From Chryseobacterium wanjuense (lineage in GTDB: Bacteria > Bacteroidota > Bacteroidia > Flavobacteriales > Weeksellaceae), in NCBI RefSeq assembly GCF_900111495.1, contig NZ_FOIU01000002.1, forward strand, positions 124,001 to 188,000: a DNA stretch of 64,000 nucleotides, given 5' to 3'. Under the pieces are notes generated by a model that was not told the origin of the DNA, ran no database searches, and saw nothing but the letters and a program-made list of their open reading frames with translations. Below, piece after piece: positions 9,101 to 16,132 of this stretch. The translations under genes were made by a program, and so were the position numbers. How positions within the stretch are numbered: position 1 is the first letter of the stretch; each line of letters starts with the position of its first letter.

Positions 9101-9330
9101 TTGACGAAAAATGGGAAGTGATCAATGAAAAAGACATCATGATTTCAGAAAACGGAGAAAGCCGAATGTATCGTCCCGACCGGATTTTGAAAAGCGATGA
9201 AGGCTATATTATTGTTGATTTTAAAACAGGGGAAGAAACGGAGAAAAATGAAAGGCAGATCGAGAATTACAGGAGGATTCTGGAGCGTTTGGGAAGGAAG
9301 GTTTTGAAGACGCAACTTATTTATTTATAA
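6190..9330 (+). CDS. UvrD/RecB-type helicase with C-terminal PD-(D/E)XK nuclease
   Basis: ATP-dependent DNA unwinding and cutting enzyme of the AddA/RecB class, acting in double-strand break repair. I start it at ATG 6190 (1046 residues), because the frame upstream offers only TTG. Visible superfamily 1 motifs: Walker A ASAGSGKT (residues 10-17), motif II FFDEFQDTSELQW near 405, motif III LVGDPKQSIYRFRGGE near 435, and motif V/VI IMTIHKAKGLEFP near 740 with YVATTRP near 825. The last ~100 residues carry a RecB-family nuclease: RPDRI, then VDFKTG, then QIENYRRIL. No AddB-like gene sits beside it here. A REP-like hairpin follows the stop. The addA name is plausible but not secure. Confidence 0.88.
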   Translation: MQNSYTVINASAGSGKTYALVQRLLMICLRYPNQQQSIRNILALTFTNKAANEMKERILSWLGNFTANNFAENADLKNIQKAFEEEGLKITIDELHNRAKKLLDYVLHNYSTLNIGTIDRFNSRLVRSFSYELGLAKNFNLEIEAEPFLIEAVDKMLDQIGENDVISNSFMDYVDYSLENNERINLNKSLYDSAKEFVKDIHYEHLKNNKDFDNTNYENIKNTLRKEIVFNKKQAVDIATKSIELFQSKNIEIDDFAQGKNGIGGFFTKVLDFYHQKRPGFPFPTTAEESVVNNYRKGASSKSKSKEPEIFEILDQLLENRMQLILLYIETQKKEKILSALLPLKVNKDIQDELKKIEEENDLVLLSKFNILINENLRNEPSAFIYEKVGSQFQHYFFDEFQDTSELQWQNFVPLRDHSVSTENTSFTLVGDPKQSIYRFRGGESKLMLDIINKKEISPKEAELLILKDNWRSAKNIVKFNNDLYKFHSDILEEEHKNIFGTDAEQNPKSGIEGRVKVNLIENLTNEDFYNDTSERMRKDIQESLDNGFKFSDITILCRGNFDIFSYSQKLGNLKVNYKGEETNIKTISEKGLTLELSNTLKAVIEFLKWEVNPKNKPNLIMMMYYLNKLGRIHMADFTLEMKEILDIESHEEILQFIQHTYSLKLKQDHFPKFNLYNFVEYYINEFSVENKETDFLLNFLEMLFNFTQNAGASTKEFLKYWDEEASTYTIQASENIDAIQIMTIHKAKGLEFPIVFIPMMNKNRDAEFTNWFETSTDAVLKSVNINQFNKNLEVYDEEIEKFNRLNSYKNFVDRLCLQYVATTRPVEQLFFYIQKANKTSNNLELLEFLQSRNPENLDEFDLYEINPDMLKKHSKDKTSSFKTKDIRNLKNINEKSTSIKIATPSKNYQVRNEKVRIGLFVHELLSKINTEKDIAKVLESYVLEGQITTDERNDIKETLEQIIQTYSEFFDEKWEVINEKDIMISENGESRMYRPDRILKSDEGYIIVDFKTGEETEKNERQIENYRRILERLGRKVLKTQLIYL

Positions 9331-9332
9331 AC

Positions 9333-9369
9333 GTTTCTGGGGGCTCGTCTTTGACGAGCCCCCAGAAAC
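9333..9369. repeat. REP-like palindrome A (17-base perfect arms)
   Basis: Arms 9333-9349 and 9353-9369 pair perfectly around a TTT loop. The core GCTCGTCTTTGACGAGC is identical in palindrome B at 20111-20157, whereas the outer arms differ in sequence yet still pair. It lies 3 bases after the helicase-nuclease stop and 25 bases from the convergent ferritin gene, so it could act as a terminator or 3'-end block for both, though no long U-run follows. Confidence 0.92.
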
Positions 9370-9394
9370 TATATATTGCTGATAAATAATCAAA

Positions 9395-9904
9395 TTAAGC
9401 TGTTGGATCCGGAGTAAACACTCTCTGCGACAACTCCTGATCAAAAAGATAAAGCGCAGATGGATTGTCGCTTACCATTTTAATTTTAGTAACGTATTGC
9501 GATGCGCTTGCTTCCTCCTCCACTTGCTCGTTGATAAACCACTGCAGAAAAGAAGTTGTAGCAAAATCACCCTCGTCGTTGGCATTTTTCACAATGTTAA
9601 AGATGCTTTTCGTTACTTTTTTCTCATGCTCTAGTGCTTTTTCAAAAATGTCGATAGCATTTTCAAATTCGTGCGGTGGTTTTGGAATTTCTCCTATGAT
9701 GATCTCACCCCCTACGTCATTCAGATAATCAAACATCTTGTCTGCGTGCATCAGTTCTTCTTTGCTTTGCACTCTGAAATAATTGGCAATCCCGTCCAGA
9801 TCTTTTCCTGAAAACCATGCAGACATTGAAAGATAATATTGTGCGGCGTATTGTTCGTGAGCTATTTGTTCGTTAATTAATTTTGCAATTTTCTCGCTAA
9901 CCAT
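9395..9904 (-). CDS. Ferritin (bacterial non-heme)
   Basis: Iron-storage protein that oxidises Fe(II) and holds the mineral inside a 24-subunit shell. I start it at ATG 9904 (MVSEKIAKLINEQIAHEQYA), giving 169 residues, the normal length; the reading frame continues further upstream but that part is not ferritin-like. Ferroxidase-centre residues are visible in EQIAHEQYAAQYYLSMSAWF, KEELMHADKMFDYL (E and H ligands) and ALEHEKKVTKS, with a second E/Q set near EQVEEEAS. The gene stands alone with its own promoter (TTG 9950-9952 / TAATTTTG 9923-9930 on the minus strand). Confidence 0.93.
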   Translation of the reverse strand: MVSEKIAKLINEQIAHEQYAAQYYLSMSAWFSGKDLDGIANYFRVQSKEELMHADKMFDYLNDVGGEIIIGEIPKPPHEFENAIDIFEKALEHEKKVTKSIFNIVKNANDEGDFATTSFLQWFINEQVEEEASASQYVTKIKMVSDNPSALYLFDQELSQRVFTPDPTA

Positions 9905-9922
9905 AAGTAATAAATTTATAGT

Positions 9923-9952
9923 CAAAATTAGGGAATAAATGACCGAAATCAA
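9923..9952 (-). promoter_or_regulatory. Bacteroidota-type promoter for ferritin
   Basis: On the minus strand TTG (9952-9950), a 19-base spacer and TAATTTTG (9930-9923) match the TTG-N19-23-TAnnTTTG pattern, 18 bases before the ferritin ATG. No iron-box-like operator was recognised. Confidence 0.55.
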
Positions 9953-9973
9953 AAGATTTAATTAAAATTAATA

Positions 9974-10000
9974 GAAAAAGAGCGGAATAAATCCCGCCCT
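9974..10000 (-). terminator. Intrinsic terminator of the Spy-like gene
   Basis: On the minus strand AGGGCGGGA pairs with TTCCGCTCT (two G-U pairs) around a short loop and runs into TTTTTC. It lies ~30 bases after the stop of the 10032-10493 gene and before the ferritin promoter. Confidence 0.65.
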
Positions 10001-10031
10001 CATAACATTAAAAAATCAAAATTATAAACTA

Positions 10032-10493
10032 TTAATTGGCATCCGGAGTTGCCGTATTCATTGGTTTCTTCATCATTCTATCTCCTTTCATGCCTCTTTG
10101 CTTCATCTCTGTTTTTCTTTGCTCCATTTTAGCTTTTCTGTCTGCCTGCCATTTATCGTACTGCTCCGGCGTTAAGATATTCTTCATATCTGCATCCATC
10201 TGTGCTCTCTTGGCTTTCATCTGCTCCATTTTAGCCTGTCTCTGATCTTTATTTTTATCAAAATCAGCTTTCATTTCAGCTTTTCTTCTTTCGTGAAGTG
10301 CTTTGATTTTCTCCACCTGACCTTGATCCAGATTTAAATCTTTTTGCATCTGAGCCAAATGCTCCTGTTCTCTTTGTTGCATTTTCTGATGCATTTCAGC
10401 TCTTTTTGCCTGTTTATCCTGTGGAGTCGTCTGTTGAGCCATTGCAAAACTTCCTATTCCGATAAATGCTATTGCTAAAACTAATTTTTTCAT
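10032..10493 (-). CDS. Spy/CpxP-like periplasmic protein (DUF4890-type)
   Basis: A 153-residue protein with a clear signal peptide (MKKLVLAIAFIGIGSFAMAQ). The mature part is almost entirely charged helix rich in K, E, Q, M and R, with LNLDQGQVEKIKALHERRKAEM and a later LTPEQYDKWQADRKAKMEQR, i.e. the LTxxQ-style repeats seen in Spy/CpxP and DUF4890 proteins. Those proteins act as periplasmic chaperones or sensors of envelope stress; that role here is inference. It lies downstream of, and on the same strand as, the Gly/Asn/Arg repeat gene, about 180 bases away, and has its own terminator. Confidence 0.78.
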   Translation of the reverse strand: MKKLVLAIAFIGIGSFAMAQQTTPQDKQAKRAEMHQKMQQREQEHLAQMQKDLNLDQGQVEKIKALHERRKAEMKADFDKNKDQRQAKMEQMKAKRAQMDADMKNILTPEQYDKWQADRKAKMEQRKTEMKQRGMKGDRMMKKPMNTATPDAN

Positions 10494-10672
10494 CTTTTTA
10501 AATATTTAATTAATTGTTATACATCTTTTTGATTATTAGTTAAATTAAAAGTTAAATGGAATTATTCATAAAAAAAGTTAAATTTCAATATAAAATAATT
10601 AATTAACGAAAAATAAAAAGAGCAGATCATTACAACCTGCCCTTCACACCACTTAAATATAATATATGAAAA

Positions 10673-11725
10673 TTAATTCTTAGCAAATCCGTTTCGGAAA
10701 CCACCGTTTCCTCTACCTTCATTTCCTCTGTTTTGTTCTCTCGGTGCAGAATTTTCACCTCTTCTGAAGCCACCTTCATTTCTGCCGCCTCCATTGTTTT
10801 CTCTTCTCGGAGCGCTTTCTCTTCTTACTTCACCGCCTCTGAAACCCCCACCTCTATTCTCATTTCTATCAGCACGGAAACCTCCATCGTTTCTTACTCC
10901 ATTATCATTATTTCTTCTGAAGCCTCCTTCATTTCTTACGCCATTGTCATTATTTCCTCTGAAACCTCCATTGTTTCTTACTCCGTTGTTATCATTTCTG
11001 AAACCTGAGTTATTATTATTTCTGTTATCAGACTGATTACGGAAACCACCATTATTACCATCTCTCACCGATCCTCTGAAACCGTTATTCGGTCTCTGGC
11101 TTCTTACAATATTGAAAGTCGGGTTGTCATATCTGCGGAATTTCGCTCTGTCTACTCTGTAGATATTGATGTTTACGTTTCTGTAACGAGGCATCGGTCT
11201 GCAGATTGAAGCATAATGCGTTCTTCTATAGTTTTGGAAGTAGACAACTGGGCTATAACCGCGATAATAATTATTTTGGAAAACCACAAAAACTCTCGGT
11301 CCCATGATTCTCTGTAGCGCGTAGAATCTGTCGTAATACCATCTGTCCGGATTGTATCTGTAAAAATTATTCCATGCTGAAAAGCTTACATACAGATTAT
11401 TCAATCTTAAAATCTGGTCAATCTGCCAGCGGCTTAATCTGTTTTGATTGAAGAACACATTCCAGTTGATACTTACAATACTGTTCCTGTAATCGTTATA
11501 GTTGGTCTGGTAATAATCACTTGGATAATAATCCTGAGGATAATTGTAGTAATAATCATCAGGGAAATAATTTTGATCATCTTCATCACTATAATATCCG
11601 TCATTCTGATAATATCCATCATTTTGATTATACCCGTCATCATCACCCCATCCGTTATTTGGATACTGCTGAGCAAACGACAGTGTCGCCAGACTCATTG
11701 CAAAACCGATTAATATTTTTTTCAT
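10673..11725 (-). CDS. Secreted Tyr/Asp-rich and Gly-Asn-Arg repeat protein, function unknown
   Basis: A 350-residue protein with signal peptide MKKILIGFAMSLATLSFAQ and three zones. Residues ~20-80 are extremely acidic and tyrosine-rich (YYQNDGYYSDEDDQNYFPDD). Residues ~80-205 form a Tyr/Arg/Phe-rich, probably folded part (SRWQIDQILRLNNLY, DRWYYDRFYALQRIMGPRV). Residues ~215-350 are a low-complexity tail with repeated GGFR blocks and a ~14-residue unit, NNDNGVRNEGGFRR, in about three close copies. The tail is strongly basic and RGG-like, opposite in charge to the N-terminus. I do not recognise a named family for the whole protein; function is unknown. Probably periplasmic or surface exposed; no T9SS tail is seen. 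Confidence 0.8.
   Translation of the reverse strand: MKKILIGFAMSLATLSFAQQYPNNGWGDDDGYNQNDGYYQNDGYYSDEDDQNYFPDDYYYNYPQDYYPSDYYQTNYNDYRNSIVSINWNVFFNQNRLSRWQIDQILRLNNLYVSFSAWNNFYRYNPDRWYYDRFYALQRIMGPRVFVVFQNNYYRGYSPVVYFQNYRRTHYASICRPMPRYRNVNINIYRVDRAKFRRYDNPTFNIVRSQRPNNGFRGSVRDGNNGGFRNQSDNRNNNNSGFRNDNNGVRNNGGFRGNNDNGVRNEGGFRRNNDNGVRNDGGFRADRNENRGGGFRGGEVRRESAPRRENNGGGRNEGGFRRGENSAPREQNRGNEGRGNGGFRNGFAKN
10865..11000 (-). repeat. Intragenic ~42-base tandem repeats encoding NNDNGVRNxGGFR units
   Basis: Within the repeat protein, three consecutive ~42-base units encode nearly identical 14-residue blocks, flanked by looser GGFR-containing copies. The units are also alike at the DNA level (repeated phrases such as TCTGAAACCTCC and TTTCTTACTCC on the plus strand), so length change by slippage or recombination is plausible. 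Confidence 0.7.
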
Positions 11726-11790
11726 TTCTATAGTCGTTATTGGTTAATATATAGTAGAATATCTCTATTCTATCTTTTGGATATAAATAC

Positions 11791-11826
11791 AAAAAAGAAG
11801 TTAAATCTTTCGATAAAACTTCTTTT
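11791..11826 (-). terminator. Intrinsic terminator of malQ
   Basis: On the minus strand AAAAGAAGTT pairs with AACTTCTTTT around a ~15-base loop and is followed by a T-rich run. It lies 38 bases after the malQ stop. Confidence 0.6.
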
Positions 11827-11863
11827 AAATTATTATTAACTAATTGATAATCAAATGTTAAAT

Positions 11864-14515
11864 TTACAATCTGCCACTATCTTTTATCCAATCTGCTATT
11901 TTTTGATTAAAATTTTTCTGCTCTTTTAAATCTTCCAGATTCAGATGCATTCTGTATCTCCAGTAATGAGGGAAAACTGCAGGATTATTAATTCTTTCAT
12001 TATTTAAATTCTTGTTAGCCAACTCTTTATCTGTCGCTAAAAACTCCTGAATAGGGAAAATAGCCAGCATCGCATCGTTATAAAGATGCTGCTTCATGAT
12101 AATTTCTGCAAGATGAGCATCCATTTCTTCAGGTGCTTTTCCGTATTGCGTTAACTGCTGATTAAAATATTTCTGAGTAAGCGCCGGATCTTCCTGCCAC
12201 CACTGCCTCAAAGTTGAGCTGTCGTGGGACGAAGCCGTTACTACATTCAGATAGCTTGCATTTTTCGGGTTATAAAACGGAATATCATCAGAAGGCATAC
12301 GCTGTACTTTCAGGGCAATAATAGCCAATTCGTCCATCACTACAGGGACACAATCCGGAACCATTCCCAAATCTTCACCACAGATCAGCATTTTGGTAGC
12401 ATTCAACAGCACTGGAAGTTTTTCCATGGCTTTTTCATACCAAAGATGATCCTGTCTTCTGAAGAAATAATCGTGATACAGATCATAGATTGATTTTTTC
12501 TCCCAATCTGAAAGGTATTTGTAAGAATCTGTACGGTACACATTGAATCTCGGATGATACACAATCTGTCCGTTTTTCTCTTCAATTAAAAACAACACAT
12601 TTGCACAAAGTGAGATCAGCTGCTCTTCAATCGGGCCACGTGGTTTTTTCTTAAAGAAATCGGATAATTTTCTCTGCGTATTAAATTCTTCTTTAAATGA
12701 ATATGTTCCGTCCTGATTAGTATTAATAAATTCAAGAGCTTTACCGCTATCTTCACCAAAATAATTCCAAAGAATCTGATCGTTGATAAACGGCTTGCAA
12801 TATCTGTCAAAATTAAACGGAATATGCCACGCATTGAATTCCTCCAACGTAATCGGCACCGCAGGATAAAAATATCCTAAAATCCCTTGTGTAGCAGAAA
12901 TTGGCATTCTCCATATTCTGAAAAATCCTAAAATATGGTCAATTCTCATGGCATCAAAATACTGTTCCAATGCTTTGAATCTGCTTTTCCACCACTTGTA
13001 ATCGTTGGCTTTCATGGCTTCCCAATTGTAGGTCGGGAATTCCCAGTTTTGACCAAGTTCTGTAAATTGATCCGGCGGTGCTCCGGCCTGGAAATCCATT
13101 CCGAAAAGTTCGGGTTCAGTCCATGCTTCAACAGAATGTCTGTAAATCCCGATCGGCAAATCACCTTTTACGGAAATTCCCAGATTATGGGTATAATCAA
13201 TCGCATCCTTCAACTGCCTGTGAAGCTGATACTGAACCCAGGCGTGAAGCATCGAATCATCATAATCTTTACTTTTTGTTGTAAAAAATGGAGCGATTTT
13301 TCCTGCGATATATTTTTTATGCGTCTTCCATTCGTTGAAATTCGGTGTTTTATATTTATCCCTCAACACACAGAATGCAGCATAAGGAATGAGCCAGCTT
13401 TCATTGTCTTTAATGAATTTTTTAAAGTTCCTGTCTTTATAAATCTTTTCTTTATCTTCATTAAAAACAGCTTTAAGATATTTCCATTTTCCGGAAATCA
13501 TCTTTTCGTAATCGATTAACTCTAATGAATTTAATTCTGCCTTTTCTTGCTCATATTCTTCAACTAACTCTTTCGGTAAATTAAAATCAAGATTTTCCAA
13601 AGAAATATATTGAGGATGCAGAGCGTACACAGAAACCGCTGCGTAAGGATAGGAATCTGTCCAGGTATAATTAGCCGTCGTATCATTGATCGGAAGAATC
13701 TGAATAATTCCGAGATTGGTTTCTTTGGCCCAATCTGCCAGTTTTTTCATATCCGAAAATTCTCCGACCCCGAAACCGTCTTTCGTCCTCAATGAGAAAA
13801 TCGGAACAGCAACTCCGGCATCATGATACATCTGATACAGCTTGAATTTGAAATAGTGATTTGAAACTACATGCAGTACATCTTTCAAGAGATTTGGAAC
13901 TGCAAATCTGTTTTCACCGGTCTCAACATCGATTACCCGACCTTCGTTAGTATCATAAAGGCAATATTTGTATTGAATAAATTCATTTTCCGGAATTTCC
14001 ACGGAAGTTTCCCAAACTCCAAAATCAGTCTGAGATAAGTGAATTGCTTTTTCATAATCCCAACTTCCCAGAGAAGGCGTACTTCCGAACAAAACAATTT
14101 TCCAATCCGGGTTATAGATCGGCGCCTCAATTCGGAACAGATGGGTATGCTTTTTTAAAACTGAAATTTTTTCAGGTGAAAACTGATTCAGTTTATTGTA
14201 AAGAATTTTGTTATTTAAATAATTTTCTGGAAAATTTTTATTATTCCACTCATCGAAAATGATAAACTCTTTATAATTATGAGGAAAATTAAGATGATGC
14301 TGAACAAATTCCTCTCTCAGAATATTTCCTTTATCATCCACCAGCTGGTATTTGTAAGAAATCGATTTTGAGAAATAATCAACCTCACATTTCCACAAAC
14401 CGTTTTCTGTATAAAACATTATATGACTCTGCGATACAGCACCTTCTTCATTGATAATCAACAACAACTTCTCTCCCGCTTTTGCACTGTAACTTACATT
14501 AAAGTATAGCTTCAT
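11864..14515 (-). CDS. malQ: 4-alpha-glucanotransferase with two N-terminal starch-binding domains
   Basis: GH77 disproportionating enzyme that transfers maltosyl and longer segments between alpha-1,4-glucans. At 883 residues it is the long, DPE2-like form: two CBM20-type modules at about residues 1-110 and 125-225 (the second with WKIVLFGSTPSLGSWDYEKAIHL, a typical CBM20 opening), then the catalytic barrel. Catalytic features: DAMRIDHILGFFRIW (nucleophile Asp), LICGEDLGMVPDCVP (acid/base Glu) and ASSHDSSTLRQWW (transition-state His-Asp). No signal peptide, so cytoplasmic. It stands alone with a terminator downstream. Together with the GH63-like enzyme at 30.3 kb it suggests alpha-glucan handling. 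Confidence 0.93.
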   Translation of the reverse strand: MKLYFNVSYSAKAGEKLLLIINEEGAVSQSHIMFYTENGLWKCEVDYFSKSISYKYQLVDDKGNILREEFVQHHLNFPHNYKEFIIFDEWNNKNFPENYLNNKILYNKLNQFSPEKISVLKKHTHLFRIEAPIYNPDWKIVLFGSTPSLGSWDYEKAIHLSQTDFGVWETSVEIPENEFIQYKYCLYDTNEGRVIDVETGENRFAVPNLLKDVLHVVSNHYFKFKLYQMYHDAGVAVPIFSLRTKDGFGVGEFSDMKKLADWAKETNLGIIQILPINDTTANYTWTDSYPYAAVSVYALHPQYISLENLDFNLPKELVEEYEQEKAELNSLELIDYEKMISGKWKYLKAVFNEDKEKIYKDRNFKKFIKDNESWLIPYAAFCVLRDKYKTPNFNEWKTHKKYIAGKIAPFFTTKSKDYDDSMLHAWVQYQLHRQLKDAIDYTHNLGISVKGDLPIGIYRHSVEAWTEPELFGMDFQAGAPPDQFTELGQNWEFPTYNWEAMKANDYKWWKSRFKALEQYFDAMRIDHILGFFRIWRMPISATQGILGYFYPAVPITLEEFNAWHIPFNFDRYCKPFINDQILWNYFGEDSGKALEFINTNQDGTYSFKEEFNTQRKLSDFFKKKPRGPIEEQLISLCANVLFLIEEKNGQIVYHPRFNVYRTDSYKYLSDWEKKSIYDLYHDYFFRRQDHLWYEKAMEKLPVLLNATKMLICGEDLGMVPDCVPVVMDELAIIALKVQRMPSDDIPFYNPKNASYLNVVTASSHDSSTLRQWWQEDPALTQKYFNQQLTQYGKAPEEMDAHLAEIIMKQHLYNDAMLAIFPIQEFLATDKELANKNLNNERINNPAVFPHYWRYRMHLNLEDLKEQKNFNQKIADWIKDSGRL

Positions 14516-14583
14516 TTATATTTTTTTATAAAAATACATTATAATCTCGAAAAATAAAACTTATTGAATATCAAATATTCATT

Positions 14584-14614
14584 AAAAAAACCTTCTCAAA
14601 TTATTGAAAAGGTC
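14584..14614 (-). terminator. Intrinsic terminator of the T9SS gene at 14639
   Basis: On the minus strand ACCTTTTCAA pairs with TTGAGAAGGT around a short loop and runs into TTTTTTT. It starts 25 bases beyond the stop codon. Confidence 0.65.
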
Positions 14615-14638
14615 TTAAGTTTTGAACAAAATTAAAGA

Positions 14639-15805
14639 TTATTCCGTAACTAAAATTTTCTTGTTTAATAATATTTTTCCAGATTCATCCGTAATGCTTA
14701 CCAGATAAGCTCCACTTACAAGATTTTTCAAATATACCTGTTGGTTTAAAGAGCCTTCTTTTACGGATAAATTTTGTTTCATTACATTCTTTCCGGACAG
14801 ATCAAATACATTCATTTTGATGTTTCCTTTTACATTTCTATCATTCACATTTACATTGATAAAATGCTCATCCACCCTCGTCGGATAAATATCCAGATTG
14901 GCAAAAGTCGTATTGGAGACCGCTTTGTCATTTGCGAAATATTTACTTGCTAAATCATAAATGTGTAAATTCTGTTCGCCCGCCATTTGTTTTGCCTGTA
15001 AAGTTTCCAAATTCACTTCATACAAAGGTAAACCTTTTGCACTGGCAATGACTACATTTCCTTTTGCATTCACGGCAGAACCGTTCACCGAATAATTTTC
15101 AGGAATACCTGTAATTTTTCCGATAAATTTTGCTTTTAATTCTTTTGTAGAAACTTTGAAAACATTTCCTGCAGCAGAAAAAACGTAGAAATTATTATCT
15201 GCATCCGCGATCATATCCCCACCGAAACCTGTTTCAATAATCGTGAAAGAATTTTTGCCGTTGGAAGCATCATCTTTAATGATTCCAAGGTCGTTGACAA
15301 CATATTGATTTCCCTTTCTGCTGATCTGCAAAAACTGGGTTCCTGCATTGTTGATCGCATAAATATTTCCATTGTACCCTGTCGCCATTCTTACCATATG
15401 AGAATTGATATCGCATGAAGTTACCCTTGCAACGGTATTATCCACCAGCGTAATTTCTTTGGTCTTCGCATTCAAAACATAAATATTGGAAGAAAACATC
15501 GGCATATACACCAGATTATTATTGAAAGGATCATAAGCTAATGTCGCCATATTCACAGCCTGAGCATTGTTGTAGGTGTTTTTATCCTCCGTTACAGTTC
15601 CATTTCTCGCTTGTGAAAAAACTTTTGCAGGAGAATCTGACGTAAAAATTTTCTCTCCGGAAGTCCCGTTCGTTACATCAATTGCACGGAAATCGTTGAA
15701 AACAATATTCGGGGTATCTTTTCCCACAAGGGCAAAAAAATCCTGTTGTGCACTCGCATTTGCTCCTAGTAAAAGCAAAAATAAAGGGAATAAATGTCTT
15801 TTCAT
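14639..15805 (-). CDS. Secreted protein with T9SS type A sorting domain, beta-propeller-like
   Basis: A 388-residue protein with signal peptide MKRHLFPLFLLLLGANASAQ. The body (about residues 30-290) reads as repeated beta-blades: NLVYMPMFSSNIYVLNAKT, GNIYAINNAGTQFLQIS, NNFYVFSAAGNVFKVST, GNVVIASAKGLPLYEVN. This spacing is that of a beta-propeller, inferred from pattern only. The last ~75 residues are a T9SS type A sorting domain: LDIYPTRVDEHFINV, MNVFDLSGKNVMKQNL, LVSGAYLVSITDESGK, ending in a basic LLNKKILVTE. It is therefore exported through the Sec and type IX systems to the surface. Ligand unknown. Confidence 0.85.
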   Translation of the reverse strand: MKRHLFPLFLLLLGANASAQQDFFALVGKDTPNIVFNDFRAIDVTNGTSGEKIFTSDSPAKVFSQARNGTVTEDKNTYNNAQAVNMATLAYDPFNNNLVYMPMFSSNIYVLNAKTKEITLVDNTVARVTSCDINSHMVRMATGYNGNIYAINNAGTQFLQISRKGNQYVVNDLGIIKDDASNGKNSFTIIETGFGGDMIADADNNFYVFSAAGNVFKVSTKELKAKFIGKITGIPENYSVNGSAVNAKGNVVIASAKGLPLYEVNLETLQAKQMAGEQNLHIYDLASKYFANDKAVSNTTFANLDIYPTRVDEHFINVNVNDRNVKGNIKMNVFDLSGKNVMKQNLSVKEGSLNQQVYLKNLVSGAYLVSITDESGKILLNKKILVTE

Positions 15806-16132
15806 ATTATATAAATTTTAGTTTTAATCATTTTAGTATGACTAAGTTACATAATTTTTGAATTGAAAAATGAAAAAAAATCACCCAGAGCGTTTCTCAT
15901 GCTGAAAAGCAGCTCAACAGTATATTAAAAGTGAGTATAGATGCTTTCAGCATGACAAACTAGCATTATATTTTTTAAATAATTAAAGAAATAATAGATT
16001 TTTCTTCGTCGAAATGACAAGCTTTATGCATAAAAAAAACTCTCGCAGATTTTGCTGGTTCAACAGATGATTGTGTTAAAAACCTGCGTAATCCGTAAAA
16101 TCTGCGAGAGATATTTAAAAAATTGAATCTTA
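15806..16132. other. 327-base intergenic region with repeat phrases, no gene
   Basis: Between cysS and the T9SS gene, both on the minus strand. It holds an imperfect inverted repeat (15897-15911 TCATGCTGAAAAGCA and 15942-15955 TGCTTTCAGCATGA), a phrase CTTCGTCGAAATGACA near 16004-16019 of a kind common in Bacteroidota intergenic DNA, and the 14-base-arm inverted repeat at 16040-16110. I find no credible open reading frame, tRNA or riboswitch. Confidence 0.7.
16040..16110. repeat. Inverted repeat with 14-base arms downstream of cysS
   Basis: Arms CTCTCGCAGATTTT (16040-16053) and its perfect complement (16097-16110) flank 43 bases that contain ATCCGT/GCGTAATCC phrases also found in the 3533-3622 repeat. 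On the minus strand the right-hand arm is followed by TTTTTTTT, so this copy could also end cysS transcription. Confidence 0.85.

Noticed and set aside
9395..9952. A longer ferritin with a hydrophobic N-terminal extension
   Set aside because: ATG 9904 begins the conserved ferritin helix and the promoter -7 element lies inside the proposed extension.
10733..11733. Several open frames on both strands over the Gly/Asn/Arg repeat gene
   Set aside because: They are shadows created by the low-complexity repeat; the minus-strand frame has the signal peptide and coherent composition.
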